Origin: Phoronis australis
Lineage: Eukaryota; Phoronida; Phoronidae
Reading direction: 5' to 3'
Length of the DNA: 64,000 nt
Assembly: GCA_002633005.1 (NCBI GenBank)
Contig: NMRA01000282.1
Location: 495,460 to 559,459 of the forward strand
Below the pieces are notes generated by a model, which worked only from the letters and a program-made list of their open reading frames with translations, made no database searches and was not told the origin of the DNA. Position 1 is the first letter of the stretch, and each line of letters opens with the position of its first letter. Below are positions 11,303 to 22,465 of the stretch, piece by piece. The translations under genes and the position numbers were made by a program.

Positions 11303-12103
11303 TTACGCAAACACACTTTCAACAGAGAAGCTCGGGAATGGCCTCCTGGAGTATCCCAAGCATTGTGCCGTCAGCAATGGCGTGATCTTGGCGGTATTAA
11401 TGCCATCATTGTAGCAACTGATGGATCCTTCGATGGTGAAACTAATCGTGCGGGATGGGGTTATCAAATACGCTGTGCTAACAACGTCATTGCGGAAGGT
11501 AGTGGCTGCCACCATGTATACACAAACAGTACGCGGATGGAGTTTGAGGCTATACAACGTGCCCTAACCAAGCTGTCACTCCTAGACCTGGAGAATCACA
11601 CCATTATCTTTGCCACCAATTCCATGGCAGTGTTGATGAAAGTTCAATCTGGAAACCTCCCAGCCAACTGGGATGTCTTCCGATCACGCCACCCTCATCA
11701 TGCAGTGATCTGGTCTTTCGTACCTGGCCACGCCGGTCTCTTGATTAATGAGCGTGCAGATTACCTCGCTGGCTCATGCACCACCAACCAACCCCTCTAC
11801 TTATATTCGGCTGACGTTAAGCTGCTGGCCCGCAAACGCAACCTCGAGCAGACTGCATCCCAACTGGCTGAGTTCAATGATGGCAGCCGACTGCTCGAAG
11901 CATGTATTATTTATAGCCATGCTGCGAAGAGTCACAAGAAGAGCCGTGCCCGAGTGCTGTCAAACCAAATGCTTACAGGCAACGTCAGCCCTAGAGTTCT
12001 GCGCCTTCTGCTGTCACGGGGATGGTCTGGGGTGGGGAATAATGCACCAGCATATCCCCAATGATCCTGTCCGTGACAGGTATTACAGGTATTACGCAAA
12101 CAC
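11303..12103 (+). mobile_element. 5'-truncated non-LTR retrotransposon with RNase H, flanked by 12-bp target duplication
   Basis: The 12-bp TTACGCAAACAC occurs at 11303-11314 and 12092-12103. The DNA between interrupts the transposase gene, and the host frame continues after it because the insert length (789 bp) is a multiple of three. The insert carries an RNase H domain in one frame to the stop at 12062: ATDGSFDG (first Asp), RMEFEAIQ (Glu), FATNSMAVL (Asn where the third Asp is usual), NERADYLAG (last Asp). A C-terminal extension of about 90 residues follows. The 3' end is a short ACAGGTATT repeat tail. RNase H after reverse transcriptase fits the I/R1/Loa/Ingi group of LINEs. The reverse transcriptase was lost by 5' truncation. 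Confidence 0.85.
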
Positions 12104-13318
12104 GCAATTACATTCAAATTGAGCTTCTTGAAAACCGGCGGTCAATACTTCTCTCTACTTTGCTAGATTTGTACAAAGTAGAGTACGTAAGTAATGGTGG
12201 GACAGAAGCTGATGTCTCAGCATACACAACTCAGAATCTCCTTAAGAAGATCAAGGACCAATTTGGAGACAGAATTCAAGTGAGATGGTCAAATCAACGG
12301 AAAGGCAATTTTAGTTTTAGCTCCGCTGTAACAGAAGAAACTGCATTTGTTCAGCAGCGAGGTGAAACTGAAAAAACTACCAAAATGACAAACTGAGATG
12401 GACTGCTCTTCATCTTCGGTCTCAAATCTTGCAACTGCCTAAGTCAAAGACACCTATTCCAACAACAGTGCAGAATTTGAAATCATGTGCACCAAAGATA
12501 CCGCAGCAACTTGAACTGTTCTACGAACACTTCTCGGTGGCATTACAATATCCAACTCTCAAAGAGAATCCATTGACCGCAAAGTGACCGCAATGGCATG
12601 TGACGCCATTTACAACGTTACCCGTGGTAATGTGAGGCCGTGGAAGCACACGTCCCTGGGACTTGGTCTGTCTTCTCTGACAGGTTCAAAACTGTCTTTG
12701 CAGGTTCTAAACAGAGCAGGACATTCCATCGGCTACAAGGAAAGCAAAGGCCTTCAGAATGAGTTTGCGTATTCCATAGAGTCGTATGAACGCGAAGCAC
12801 CGGATCGTATTCGACTCCTTCCTAATCCAGCCACTGCCTCTGTTTGGGATAATAATGACCCAAACGTCAAACATTGGATGGCATGTCAACACTGCACGCA
12901 ACTATTGGTCATAGCTGGTGGAAGAAGAAAGGGAAGATGCTTTTGCTGCACTGTTCTTTCGAGAAGAAAGGAATCGACGACAGTTTGTGGGGGTAGAGCG
13001 TGAAGTGCGGCCATTCAGAAAATTTCTTAAGGACGTTACTTTTTCAAGTATCAACATAAACTCTGCTCAAACACGTGCCAATCTTGTCTGAGGCAGTGAA
13101 GTAAACTACAAGAACATACAGCTCAACTTGTTTGATCTCTACTGGTTTTTGAAACTAAGGGAAGGTAACACTCCATTGCATGCTGCATGAGCAGTTACAT
13201 ACGGGACCCATTGCCTCTTCAAAGGATCTGTTACATGGACCAAATCACCAACCAACAACGATGTTGTTAAATAAACTATGATCCGCACAATGAATGTAGC
13301 CATAGAGACTAGGCAGTT

Positions 13319-14737
13319 GTCACATATGACTTGGCAGTTCCTTTAAAAGCCTACGCTACACAAAAACTTGAAAGACCATTATTTGATAAGCTGTTGATAA
13401 TGCTCGGCAATTTTCATACGGAGCTGACTTTTTATGGAGCTGTGGGAACCATAGTAAATGGAAGTGGCATAGAGTTCCTACTTTCAGAGACTGGTATCTT
13501 GGCAGAAGGGTCAATGATGGGCTTCATTAAAGGAAAATTCTACAACAGGTGCACTCGAATTCACGAGCTTCTTGCTAACGTTTTGGAGGGTAACATGTAC
13601 CAAAAATTTCAGCATGACTTGGCTCCGGAGGAATGTGAATCGTTCCTTACGGTTATGACCGCAGTCCCTTCAGATCCAGAACAAATAGAGGCAAACCTTG
13701 ATGACCCTGTGATCACTCAGCATCTCCAGAAGTATGAAAATGTCTTTCACACAGTGATTAATGGTAAATATGGCAAAACTGCTCAGTTTTGAGCAACCTA
13801 CATCTTTCTCATAAACCGCGCGCACAGAGAACTCCAAAGATGCGTCAAGACCAATGACGTTAGTGGTTATATCAACATTTTGCCGACAATGCTAGATGTA
13901 TTCTTTGCCCTGAACCGCCCAAACTACACCAGATGGGGAACGTTGTTTTACCAAAAATTGAAATTTGCAGACCCACAATTGCGCGAAGTGCTGGAAAACG
14001 GAGAGTTTCCAGTGCGACGTACTAGAAACAACTTCAGTAGATCGGCTGTTGACCTCTATTTGGAACAATCCGTCAACAGGGATGCAGCATCGAGCATGAC
14101 AGGGATAGTGGCTTTCCGCAACTCAGAGAATGCAATGCGTCGATGTTCCCTCTCTATGACACTAAGGGCAATGGCTGTAACTGAACTTGGAACATTTGCA
14201 GGACTTGAAATCGGGGAGAATGCAAAGAGTCAGTGCAGTCCTTCAAGAGTCAAAAAAGATAACGAACAGATGGCATCACTCAGTGTCAAAATTGACAATT
14301 TCTGCAATCCGTTTGAGAACAATGCTCCACTGGGTCTGGTTAATATCGCAACTGGCCAAGAAGCATCCCAAGCAACGGAAGACTACCTGATCAATGCGCT
14401 GATCCGAGGCCATGATGCGAGGGAGAAATTCCAACAGGAATGGGAAAATGACAGCAGTAGGTTTCTGCGACCAGTTAAACGTACAGCTGTCCAAAATTTT
14501 GCTGCTGAAAGCGTGAAGAATAAAGCCAAGTCATCGGCCTCCCAGAGAAACAAGACAGCCGTAGAGAGTCTAAGAGATTTGTTCATACGCATAGTCGTAG
14601 TTGTAGCAGAGAGGGCAGACTTCGATCTTCGACAACTTCTGATATCACATCCTGTCACACCTTATCCATTAGCATTTGCTCACTGCGATGGAGCGCTCGT
14701 CAAAACGGAAAAGTCTGCTTTGCTGAAAAAAACTTGA
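13319..14737 (+). pseudogene. Best-preserved transposase core (one internal TGA)
   Basis: This is the longest continuous part of the gene: about 473 codons open except for TGA at 13790-13792. That TGA falls where element 1 has a tryptophan (QFW). Conserved-looking blocks are TYDLAVPLKAY, IMLGNFHTELTFYGAVGT, LAEGSMMGFIKGKFYNRC, HTVINGKYGKTAQF, FFALNRPNYTRWGTLFYQKL and RSAVDLYLEQS. The end (DLRQLLISHPVTPYPLAFAHCDGAL) leads into a frameshift at a run of seven A at 14727-14733. Large proteins with these blocks occur as multicopy genes in cnidarians, molluscs and other invertebrates, as I recall from general knowledge. Confidence 0.8.
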
Positions 14738-14882
14738 ATTGTTGCAGACAGAACCTATAACAAATGGAGATTTTCTATACTACTACGTGAAGGTTTTTGT
14801 TGGTGGACTTCTTCTACATTAAGTCATCTCACAGACGAGAATAGATGCAACTTACGAATCAGTTGCACGATCGATATTATCA

Positions 14883-15786
14883 GTGGTCTGTTCGGGGAGG
14901 GCAGAGGAAGCTTACTTGTGTCTAGACAAGTACGTAGAAAACTCCTTTTGGCGGAATGGAGAAAAGACCATATTTTGGCATAAGTTTAGTGGGAAAACCT
15001 CATTTGTTTCCCACGGTGGTGACTGCTACCAGTTCTTTCCCGACTATAACCAGCAAATCATGGTGACAAAACCTGCCCATCTCCAAGGTGACCACGAGGA
15101 AGCGGATACGCTGATTGCGTTCCACGTCGCAAACATTCCAATCGGTCATGTTATGGTAAGGACTTCAGATACAGATGTTTTAGTAATCTTGCTTGGTACA
15201 CTCGGACAACAGCGGCGAGAAATAAGATCCACGACTAACGTCGTCATGGACAGTGGGATGGAAAATAACAGAAGATTTATCAACATTTCCGACATAGCAA
15301 ACGCTCTTGAAGAGCGCAAGTACGGACTTGGCAGAGCAATGCCTGGATATACCATGCCTTCACTGAATGTGATCTGCCTTTTATAGTATATTATCGAAAT
15401 CTTGATTTTTGACAAGAATTGAATGAATTCGATTACAGTGAGGAGAATTGATTGAATTCGATTAGCTGTGATTGCGTCTGCCATGTAAATGAAGTCTAAG
15501 TAACGTATTATGGTTGCCTCCTTTAAATAAAAAAGGTTTCTATTATGAATTAGTTTTACACGTCATTCCTTATTTTTCAGAAAAGGCAAAATTAAGCCCT
15601 TGGACATTGTTGAAAGTGATGGAAGGTTCATCAATATCTTCGCTAGTTTTGGAAATGTTCATGGCAGAATCGATGTCGGTTTAGTCGCTGAATTCGTATG
15701 TCACATGTACGCAAAAAAGTAAGCTCAAAGATGTTAACGAGGCCCGGTTCGTCAAACTTATGGACATGACTGGCAAAGTTGCTGAG
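14883..15786 (+). pseudogene. C-terminal XPG/FEN-like nuclease domain of the transposon protein
   Basis: The open frame to 15385 contains QGDHEEADTLIAFH and RTSDTDVLVILLG. These correspond to the acidic EA-type and DD-type metal-binding segments of XPG/FEN nucleases. A +1 shift then reads PGYHAFTECDLP, where relatives carry GCD, so a conserved glycine is changed to glutamate. A donor GT at 15386 and acceptor TTATTTTTCAG at 15580 define an intron. The next exon (KGKIKPLDIVESDGRF) contains one more frameshift near 15720 and ends at donor GTATGT (15787). Confidence 0.7.
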
Positions 15787-15885
15787 GTATGTAGTGATAA
15801 CCTGTAAACAATATAAATATTCGATCTGATGATGTATAACTACAACCAAAGTCACCTGTGCTTATATTTTTTAATTTCCTTTCAG

Positions 15886-16255
15886 GAGAATCCACTTGCA
15901 AATGTAAAACGAATTGACTGTGCGTTGCTCCCACCTTGTCTCCGTAGCCTGCAGACTGAAGATTCGCCGAACTCAGTACGTCGCAGCGCTATGGACCCGT
16001 GCCACGACAGCATATCCCGGGGCTGGACTGACACCAACTGATTATGGTTGACATGCAACTGCAACTCACACACTTCTGCCAGTTTGGTTTGAGGGGTCCT
16101 TTCTCCCTGACATATTGTTCAGTTCGAATGCAGAAGTCAACAACAGTAACCTTGGGAATGAAGCAACCAGCAATAGAGATAGTTCTTCTGAAGAACTGTC
16201 AGATTCCGAAGATGATCCACGGAGTGAAGACTCCGACTCTGATGAAGAGGATTAA
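15886..16255 (+). pseudogene. Last exon of the transposon gene with acidic tail
   Basis: The acceptor TTTCCTTTCAG ends at 15885. The frame begins ENPLANVKRIDCALLPPCL, shifts by one near 15970, and continues TQYVAALWTRATTAYPG. A TGA follows DYG at about 16042, where a tryptophan is expected. The tail is rich in Ser, Asp and Glu and ends DSDEED before TAA at 16253-16255. Confidence 0.7.
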
Positions 16256-16914
16256 TTACGGCACTTTGGATTTGACTAAAACATGAGCAGTGAATAAGTT
16301 GGCTCATTGGAATGAGATGAATATTGGTTATAGTGATAAGTCTCCTTTTATATTTTTGTGTTTGTTACTCATGTATGGTGTTCTTCGAAAAGGATGAAAA
16401 AACCTTTATGGCACCTGAAGTTTGGTTCATATAGTCGTCTTAAAGCTGTAACGTAGATAAAACACTCTGTTCATGTTGCGAACTTGTTATTCACAATGCT
16501 CGGGAATAACGAGTCCTGATAGTTTTTCAGTTAAGTTAGTTTGATAAGCATTTTGTTTGCCCGACACAGATATTCGGGCGATAGAACTGTTCACTTGATG
16601 TCTTCGTGGTACAGTTAAAACTCGTTCAAATTGATTAATCATGGACATGGTATACGTTGTTCAATCATCGTGGCGACGGCCCCAAGGATTCATCAGGGTG
16701 AGGGGTATGCAATCATTTTGTGTCATCTTTTTTGGAAATCGTGACTGGTTTGCAGTTAAACTAAATAAAGCTTCTTGTTTATGTTTCACTAATTTATTTT
16801 TATTATTACTAGAGTATGTGCATTTGAATAGGGAGAGTGGGGCATCTAATAAAGGTCAACCGAGCATGGACTAAATCTCCACTTGCTACTGCCCCACAGC
16901 GTTGTTGCATGTGG
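16256..16914 (+). other. 3' region of element 2
   Basis: The stretch 16430-16615 matches the inverse of about 5990-6180 in element 1 (AAAGCTGTAACGTAGATAAA, CATGTTGCGAAC). This confirms it as element sequence. ATTTATTTTTATT runs and AATAAA (16764) lie downstream of the stop and could serve polyadenylation, which is inference. No other gene is seen. Confidence 0.5.
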
Positions 16915-17691
16915 AGTGTTGCTGGGCATTATGCAAATTGTTTCAAACGGTTACTTGGTGGGTTGATCTACCTCAACTCCGGTATTTGGGCGTGTCTGGC
17001 GGGGCTAACGCACCACTAGATTTGTCTGGCAGTGCTTATTCGTGATACCCGGGGCTACGGTGAATATTTTGCAACTGGTTTCGCGCGGTTACCTCTTGGA
17101 TTGATCTAGCTCTATTTTAGCCCTTTTTGATAATCGTCTGGCAAGGGCACCCCACCGCAGAAATTGTCTGGCATCTAATTTTGTGCCATGTTCAGTGATG
17201 CTGAACATCGTGCAATTGGTTTCAAACGGTTACCGGATGGATTGATCTAGCTCAATTCTGGTATTTGGGCGTGTCTGGCGGGGGTAACCCACCACTATAT
17301 TTGTCTGGCACTGTTCATTCGTGATAGCTGGGCTCACGGTTAATATTTTGCGACTAGTTTCAAGCGGTTACCTCTTGGATTGATCTAGCTCAATTTTTGT
17401 ACCCTGTATATATTCGTCTGGCGGGTAGTCCCCACCATTGAAATTGTCTGGCAGTGGCCAATTTTGATACAGTGGATTACGTAGTAGGTATTCAAGGGAG
17501 TTTGAAGTGGTTACCAGAAGAGTTGATATAGCTCAATTTCCGAGTGTCATTCTCTTGGCTCCCCTGACCACACCCACCAGAGCGAACCTGCCAGACGGCC
17601 ATTTCCAAGCATCAGGATACCCATAGAGCACTGTGGCACCAAAGAAAATTGGTTACCTTTTCATGCCCAAAAAAGATCTGGGATCCCGGTC
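16915..17691 (-). repeat. Right terminal inverted repeat of element 2
   Basis: This is the inverse of 7909-8713, with the same units. It retains the roughly 108 bp near the tip (CCAGACGGCCATTTCC to AAAGATCT) that is deleted in element 1's right end. Confidence 0.85.
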
Positions 17692-17916
17692 TAAGATGAG
17701 CAAAAGTGTATTGCCAATCACCTTCGCTAACTATTAAATTTTATTGTTGTGAAACATGATCGGTGCAACAACCAATTTTTCGTCATCGATGGTTCATAGA
17801 GTACAACATTTAGATGCGGTTCACTCAACGCCAAGTCAACACCCTGCTACTCAACTGCGCCCTCACTAGGCGGTTGTTTTGGAAATTATAGTACTGAATT
17901 CCTCAACTGTCGACTC

Positions 17917-18176
17917 CTAGTCTCTGAAAGTGATACACATATTGATACTTTCTGAGAACACAACAACAGAGCAGCAAGGATTTTTTCTACAACGGTTCAA
18001 ACAATGGACCATGCTTCGGACATATTCAGAGTCTATCTCCTGAACTTTCTTGGTGCTGTTTACAGACACGAATTTCTCAATAACACGAGCGTATATTGTG
18101 ACTTGTCCAGGGTTCAAATAGTTCAGTTCTCTGCAGGAGTCTGCCGCAGAGGATGTCTGGCAAACTTCAGTACAGC
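17917..18176 (-). CDS. Terminal PAN/apple-like exon of secreted kringle gene (partial, duplicate copy)
   Basis: The acceptor TTTTACAG lies just upstream on the minus strand, and the exon starts in phase 1. The product has CTEVCQTSS, NPGQVTIYARV, KFVSVNSTKKVQ, YVRSMVHCLNRCRKNPCC, SVVVFSES and MCITFRD, followed by a stop at 17917. The pattern of cysteines around HCLNRC..NPCC fits a PAN/apple domain. The upstream kringle exon is missing because the contig ends at 18637. It differs from 22466-22725 by very few bases and is likely its allele. Confidence 0.7.
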
Positions 18177-18183
18177 CTGTAAA

Positions 18184-18515
18184 ACATCACAGATATTTTT
18201 ACTTCTAAAATCTATTGACAAATTCACAGAAACACTAGCCCATTTAGATTGTCACAACATTTCGGTTGGTCATGTATCCGGCTATTTTCAGCTATTGCAA
18301 GCTTACAGCGTTTTTCGAGGCACAGGCACGGGTGGTCATAGATTAGAACTATTTTCATAGACCACGGTTGGGTTTGAAGCTGGGTGTGGATCTTTCGGTT
18401 CTTAGTATCGCACTCGGTGACACCTGAAGATGTCAGGAGAAAGGACTGACCGAAACTTCGTGACAATATCATGAAATGGCTTTTAGATATCATCTTACTA
18501 CGCCACCGCCTCAAA
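18184..18515. repeat. Inverted stem-loop repeat next to PAN splice acceptor
   Basis: The plus strand has CACCTGAAGATGTCAGG...CTGACCGAAACTTCGTG (18421-18463). The inverse form (TTTCGGTTGGTC...TTTCAG) lies at 18261-18292. Outer AT-rich arms (ATTTTTACTTCTAAAATC and TTTTAGATATCATC) are also inverted. Relatives occur at 22733-23063, 25281-25640, 44862-45195 and, more diverged, 52010-52390. In the kringle copies its edge is about 15 bases from the acceptor. Confidence 0.65.
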
Positions 18516-18636
18516 TAGGTTTGAGAAAGCTTTGTTTTTCATTATTTTCATCATTTCAGTGAATGACAGTAACAAATACTTACACATCTACTCCACTGCT
18601 TCGTCACCGGGCTTTAAAACATCAGTGTAAAAATTT

Positions 18637-18637
18637 N
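18637..18637. other. Contig join (N) between two copies of the locus
   Basis: The sequence before the N equals the flank that continues past 23186. The sequence after it equals element 1 from 4272 onwards. The N therefore joins two overlapping versions of the same locus. Other single N sites are 441, 50043, 61102, 62003 and 63110. Confidence 0.8.
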
Positions 18638-21600
18638 GCCGTGCCCCAGATGTTGTCTCTACTTGAGAATGAGTCGTGATCACACAACCAAAATAATGAA
18701 CTGTCGGAATTCTGGGCCCAGTCTCGAATCTTTGTACTCGAAATGGACCTCGAAATAATGTTTGGCATTTTTTAATCTACTTTTGTGCGAACTCAAGATA
18801 AGTGTCCATTACTCAATGCTCGAATACATAATGACTTACGTGGATGATTGCTTAGTTATATTTTGCAGTTGACAAAACCAACATTAAAGCTAAAAGTTTG
18901 AGTTTAAACTCGAAATTTCGAATTTTTACTCGAGTTTGTAGTACGCATATAAGCGTTTTTAAGTGCAAACTTGGACTAGAAACTCATATGCATGAACTAT
19001 AATTATTCAAGCACAATCTGAGTTCGCACAAAAGGAGCAGAGAAATTGCCAAAAATAATTTCCAGTTCGTTTCGAGTACAAAGATTAGAGGCCGGGCCCA
19101 GGGTTTGGAATGGTGGAAATTCAAAGTAGTGATCTTTAGAAGATAACGAACCTTACTGGACCTTCGGAGTATTGAACCTTCGTCATAATGACATGGAACC
19201 CTGGAAATCTTTTCCATCTAGTTTGTGGCTACTGTGAAGTCTGCAGGGTTGTGCACCATTGACATTGATTGACTAGAGAAGATTTTCATTGACCAAAGTT
19301 GAGGTCTATGCCTACCTTTCCATCATAACGTGAAAATGTTCAGCGGTGTATTCTCAGTGCAAGAAAACACATTAGTTGAATGTCTGGCTTTTAGCAAGGC
19401 GGAGGACTGACTATAATGACCTTACTGTCAGCATGTTCTGAATTTAAAAGAACAGAAACTTTCAAACGTGTACACGCATGCATGTCAATCCATCCAACAA
19501 TCAAAGTGGACACTAGCTGGTTGAACAACATATTTGCAAACTTTGGCGATCACTTTCAATTCAAAATTTGAAAATGCCTACATTTCTACCGTACTATGGT
19601 TGCAATTAAACCAAAAATAGCAGAATAACAAATCTCAATTTTTCTGCTGTTGTGTTTCTTGGCCGAGTTTAAGGCATTCAAACCGCACTACTTTTTGGGA
19701 GTTCTCTCGTTGTTATTTACATTGACATGAAGCTTACTTAGGTCTTAGGGCTAGACTTTTATGCTTAGGTATAGACATTCACTTCTGGACTCACTTGTTA
19801 CCCTTTGTTGTAGCCACCACGCGCGTTGTTTATGAATAACATAAAGCCTTCTCTTATCGTATGCACGATCCTGTCATCTACACAAACAGCAGCACTCGGG
19901 CGAAGTTTGCCGAGTTCGCTCCGACGCCACGTGACGCGGTTTGAATCAAAAGCGGATTCAAAATTATTGCTAACTTAGTTATCATTGTAGTTAGCACCAG
20001 TAGCTGCAACAATTTTGTTGTTATTGTCCAATTAAACCCTATCTTTAACGAATATGCTGAGGGGTGGACCTTTTCAGCGGGGTAGGGGTTCGATCGAACC
20101 TCCCGAACCCTCCCCCGGCTACGGCCTATGGGCCTGTACTATTAATAATAAAAGTAAAAAGGTGAAGCATAAGCTAGATTCTTTATTTAATTAAACTGCA
20201 ATTCAGTCACTATTTCCAAAAATATTATACATAGTGGTTGGATACCCCTTTCCCCAATGTGGATGCCCGGGTCCGTCGCCACGGTGGCTGAGCACCATAC
20301 ACAACATCTATGGAACGTGTTTTTTTATTCACTTTGAAGACAAATAGCGAACAGTTCCATTGCCCGCATATCTGTATCGTGCCAATGAAATGATTGTCAA
20401 TCTAACTAAACTAAAAAATAATAGGACTCATTATACCCACGAATCAGTTGTGAATAACATGTTCGCAACATGAACAGAATTTTTTATCTACGTTACAGCT
20501 TTGATAGTTTCCACGAAATCTAACACGACTTTACGTACCCAATATCAGGTGGCGCAGAGGCGTTTTCAGCCTTTTTGGAGAACACCATATCAAACATAAA
20601 AAATACAGACTGTTTCAAAGACAGGTCAACAGCCGATCTATTGAAATTCTTTCTCGTACGTAGCACTGAGAACGCACCGTTTTCCAGCGCTTCACGTAAT
20701 ACTGGGTTTGCCAATTTCAACTTTTGATAAAACAATGTTCCCCATCTGACGTAGTTTGGGCGGTTCAGGGCAAAGAATGCATCTAGCGTAGTCAGAAAAA
20801 TGTTGATATAGCCACTGACGTCATTGTTCTTGACGCATCTCTGGAGTTCTTTGTGGGCTCGGTTTATGAGAAAGACGAAGATTGCCCAAAACTGGCCAGC
20901 TTTGCCAAACTTGCCATTAGTCACTGTGCGAAATGAAGGTAGATGGAGCGCAAACATAACGCAGGCGACAGCAAAAGAGGCTTTTTTATTATTATTCCTT
21001 TTAGCAGTTGCATCAAATGGCTCGTCCGAAAAACAAAGGGACGCAGTTTAGACTGGTAAGATAGGACAACGAAAAATGGAAATTAGTGAAAACACAATGT
21101 GCTATCCGTCTTGGACGGGTTTTTAGGTTTTGTTTTTAATAGTGAATTATGTGGAGTATTCCGTTGTTTTCACATGGACTTGTGTGGTCGCTCCAGCCTC
21201 AGGCGCGATTTTTCTGGTTTTCATGCCCTGACATAAACCTGCATACATAAATCTCACCTTGTGCGGTGACCTATGTCGTACAGACTTAGTGGCTCTATTG
21301 AAAAACGAAGTGCCTGGTTCCTGATTGTGATGCTTATTCAGCGTGAAGTGGGCTTATAATCAATTTTGTTTCGACTCTTTAGTTGTCTGATGGAGGCATC
21401 TTACTGTTTTGCCACGTGCAATGATGCTGAACATCGGGCGATTGGTTTCAAGCGGTTTCCTGGTGGGTTGATCTAGCTCAACTCAGGTATTTGGGCGTGT
21501 CTGGCGGGGATAACCCACCACTAGATTTGTCTGGCAGTATTTATTCTTGATACCTGGGCTTACGGCAAATATTTTGCAACTGGTTTCATGCGGTTACCTC

Positions 21601-22241
21601 TTGGGTTGATCTAGCTCAATTCATGTATTTGGACGTGTCTGGCGGGGCTAACCCACCACTAGATTTGTCTGTCAGTGTTTATTGGTGATACCTTGACTTA
21701 CGGTGAATATTTTGGAACTGGTTTTAGACGGTTACCTCTTGGGTTGATCTAGCTCAATTTTTAACCCTTTTTGATAATCGTCTGACAGGGGCACCCCACC
21801 ACTGAAATTGTCTGGCATCTAACTGTTGTGTCATGTTCAGTGATGCTGAACATCGTGCAGTTGGTTTCAAACGGTTACCTGATGGGTTGATCTAGCTCAG
21901 TTTAGGTATTTGGGCGTGTCTGGCGGGGGTAACCCACCACTAGATTTGTCTGGCAGTGTTCATTCGTGATACCTGGGCTTAGGGTGAATATTTTGCGACT
22001 GGTTTTAAGCGGTTACCTCTTGGATTGATCTAGCTCAATTTTTGTAACCTGTATATGTTCGTCTCAGTGGCGGGTACTCCCCACCACAGAAATTGTCTGG
22101 CAGTGACCAATTTTGATGACGTAGCAGGTATCGAAGGCAGTTTTAAGTTGTTACCAGAAAAGTTGATCTAGCTCAATTTTTGAGTGTAATTCTCTTGGCT
22201 CCCCTGACCACACCCACCAGAGCGAACCTGGGATCCCGGTC
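18638..22241 (-). mobile_element. Second copy of element 1 (left part missing)
   Basis: Collinear with 4272-7906 with few differences and small indels. It keeps the 108-bp deletion at the right tip (ending AGCGAACCTGGGATCCCGGTC at 22241). It is followed by TA and the host flank without element 2. The right TIR is 21383-22241. Confidence 0.85.
20520..20957 (-). pseudogene. Transposon protein core fragment in the second copy of element 1
   Basis: Same fragment as 6111-6734 (NGKFGKAGQFWAIF, HKELQRCV, FFALNRPNYVRWG, LANPVLREAL, RSAVDLSLKQSV). Small indels near 20595 and near 21030 shorten the frame at both ends. Non-functional. Confidence 0.75.
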
Positions 22242-22465
22242 TAAGATGAGCAAAAGTGTTTTGCCAATCACCTTCGCTAACTATTAACTTTTATTGTTGT
22301 GAAACATGATCGGTGCAACAACCAATTTTTCGTCATCGATGGTTCATAGAGTACAACATTTAGATGCGGTTCACTCGACGCCAAGTCAACACCCTGCTAC
22401 TCAACTGCGCCCTCACTAGGCGGTTTTTTTTTAATTATAGTACTGAATTCCTCAACTGTCGACTC

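Larger units (their letters stand above)
9900..16255 (+). pseudogene. Decayed multi-exon gene for the large transposase-like protein
   Basis: Exon 1 is probably 9900-9989 (ATG, then MDSDDANEQDPG, donor GTAATG). After an intron, the acceptor TTCATTACAG at 10690 starts a frame with a first Cys/His module (CCFIC...YHPSCHRKYT, 10695-11020). A shifted frame holds a second module (NSCIFCGKR...YHKSCRAPFT). After the nested retrotransposon the frame resumes at 12104 and continues in shifted pieces (12390-12587, 12584-12870, 12871-12996). The core is open from 13319 to 14737 apart from TGA at 13790. The C-terminal part (14730-15385) has HEEADT, SDTDVLVIL and, in a shifted frame, ECD where GCD is usual. 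This is an XPG/FEN-like acidic pattern. Exons 15581-15786 and 15886-16255 follow, ending in an acidic DSDEED tail and TAA. Which core residues are catalytic cannot be told from one sequence. Confidence 0.8.
7909..17691 (+). mobile_element. Element 2: full-length 9.8-kb TA-flanked DNA transposon with decayed transposase gene
   Basis: The ends GACCGGGATCCCAGAGC and its inverse GATCTGGGATCCCGGTC bound 9783 bp flanked by TA on both sides. TIRs of about 0.8 kb made of 138-bp units enclose one multi-exon gene on the plus strand. The gene encodes a large protein with N-terminal Cys/His modules and a C-terminal XPG-like nuclease signature. This resembles the large XPG-carrying transposons of animals described as Academ-type, but the TA target and unit-built TIRs leave that uncertain. 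The coding region has at least eight frameshifts or stops plus a nested retrotransposon, so the copy is dead. It is absent from the second copy of the locus. Confidence 0.85.
17694..18636. repeat. Right flank of the transposon locus, first copy
   Basis: Almost identical to 22244-23186 and truncated by the N at 18637. It contains the last exon of a kringle/PAN gene and the inverted stem-loop repeat. Confidence 0.85.

Noticed and set aside
11363-12064. RNase H as an integral domain of the transposase
   Set aside because: It is bounded by a 12-bp target duplication, ends in its own stop and interrupts an otherwise continuous frame, so it is a nested retrotransposon.
13790-16044. Reassigned TGA coding for tryptophan
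   Set aside because: Two in-frame TGA codons fall at tryptophan positions, but other stops and frameshifts in the same gene and normal TGG use in element 1 make simple decay the better explanation.
18421-18463. Possible hammerhead ribozyme core (CTGAAGA ... CGAAAC) in the stem-loop repeat
   Set aside because: The bases 5' of CTGA pair with those 3' of GAAA (CAC with GTG). This makes a simple two-part hairpin and leaves no third stem or UH cleavage site in the required place.
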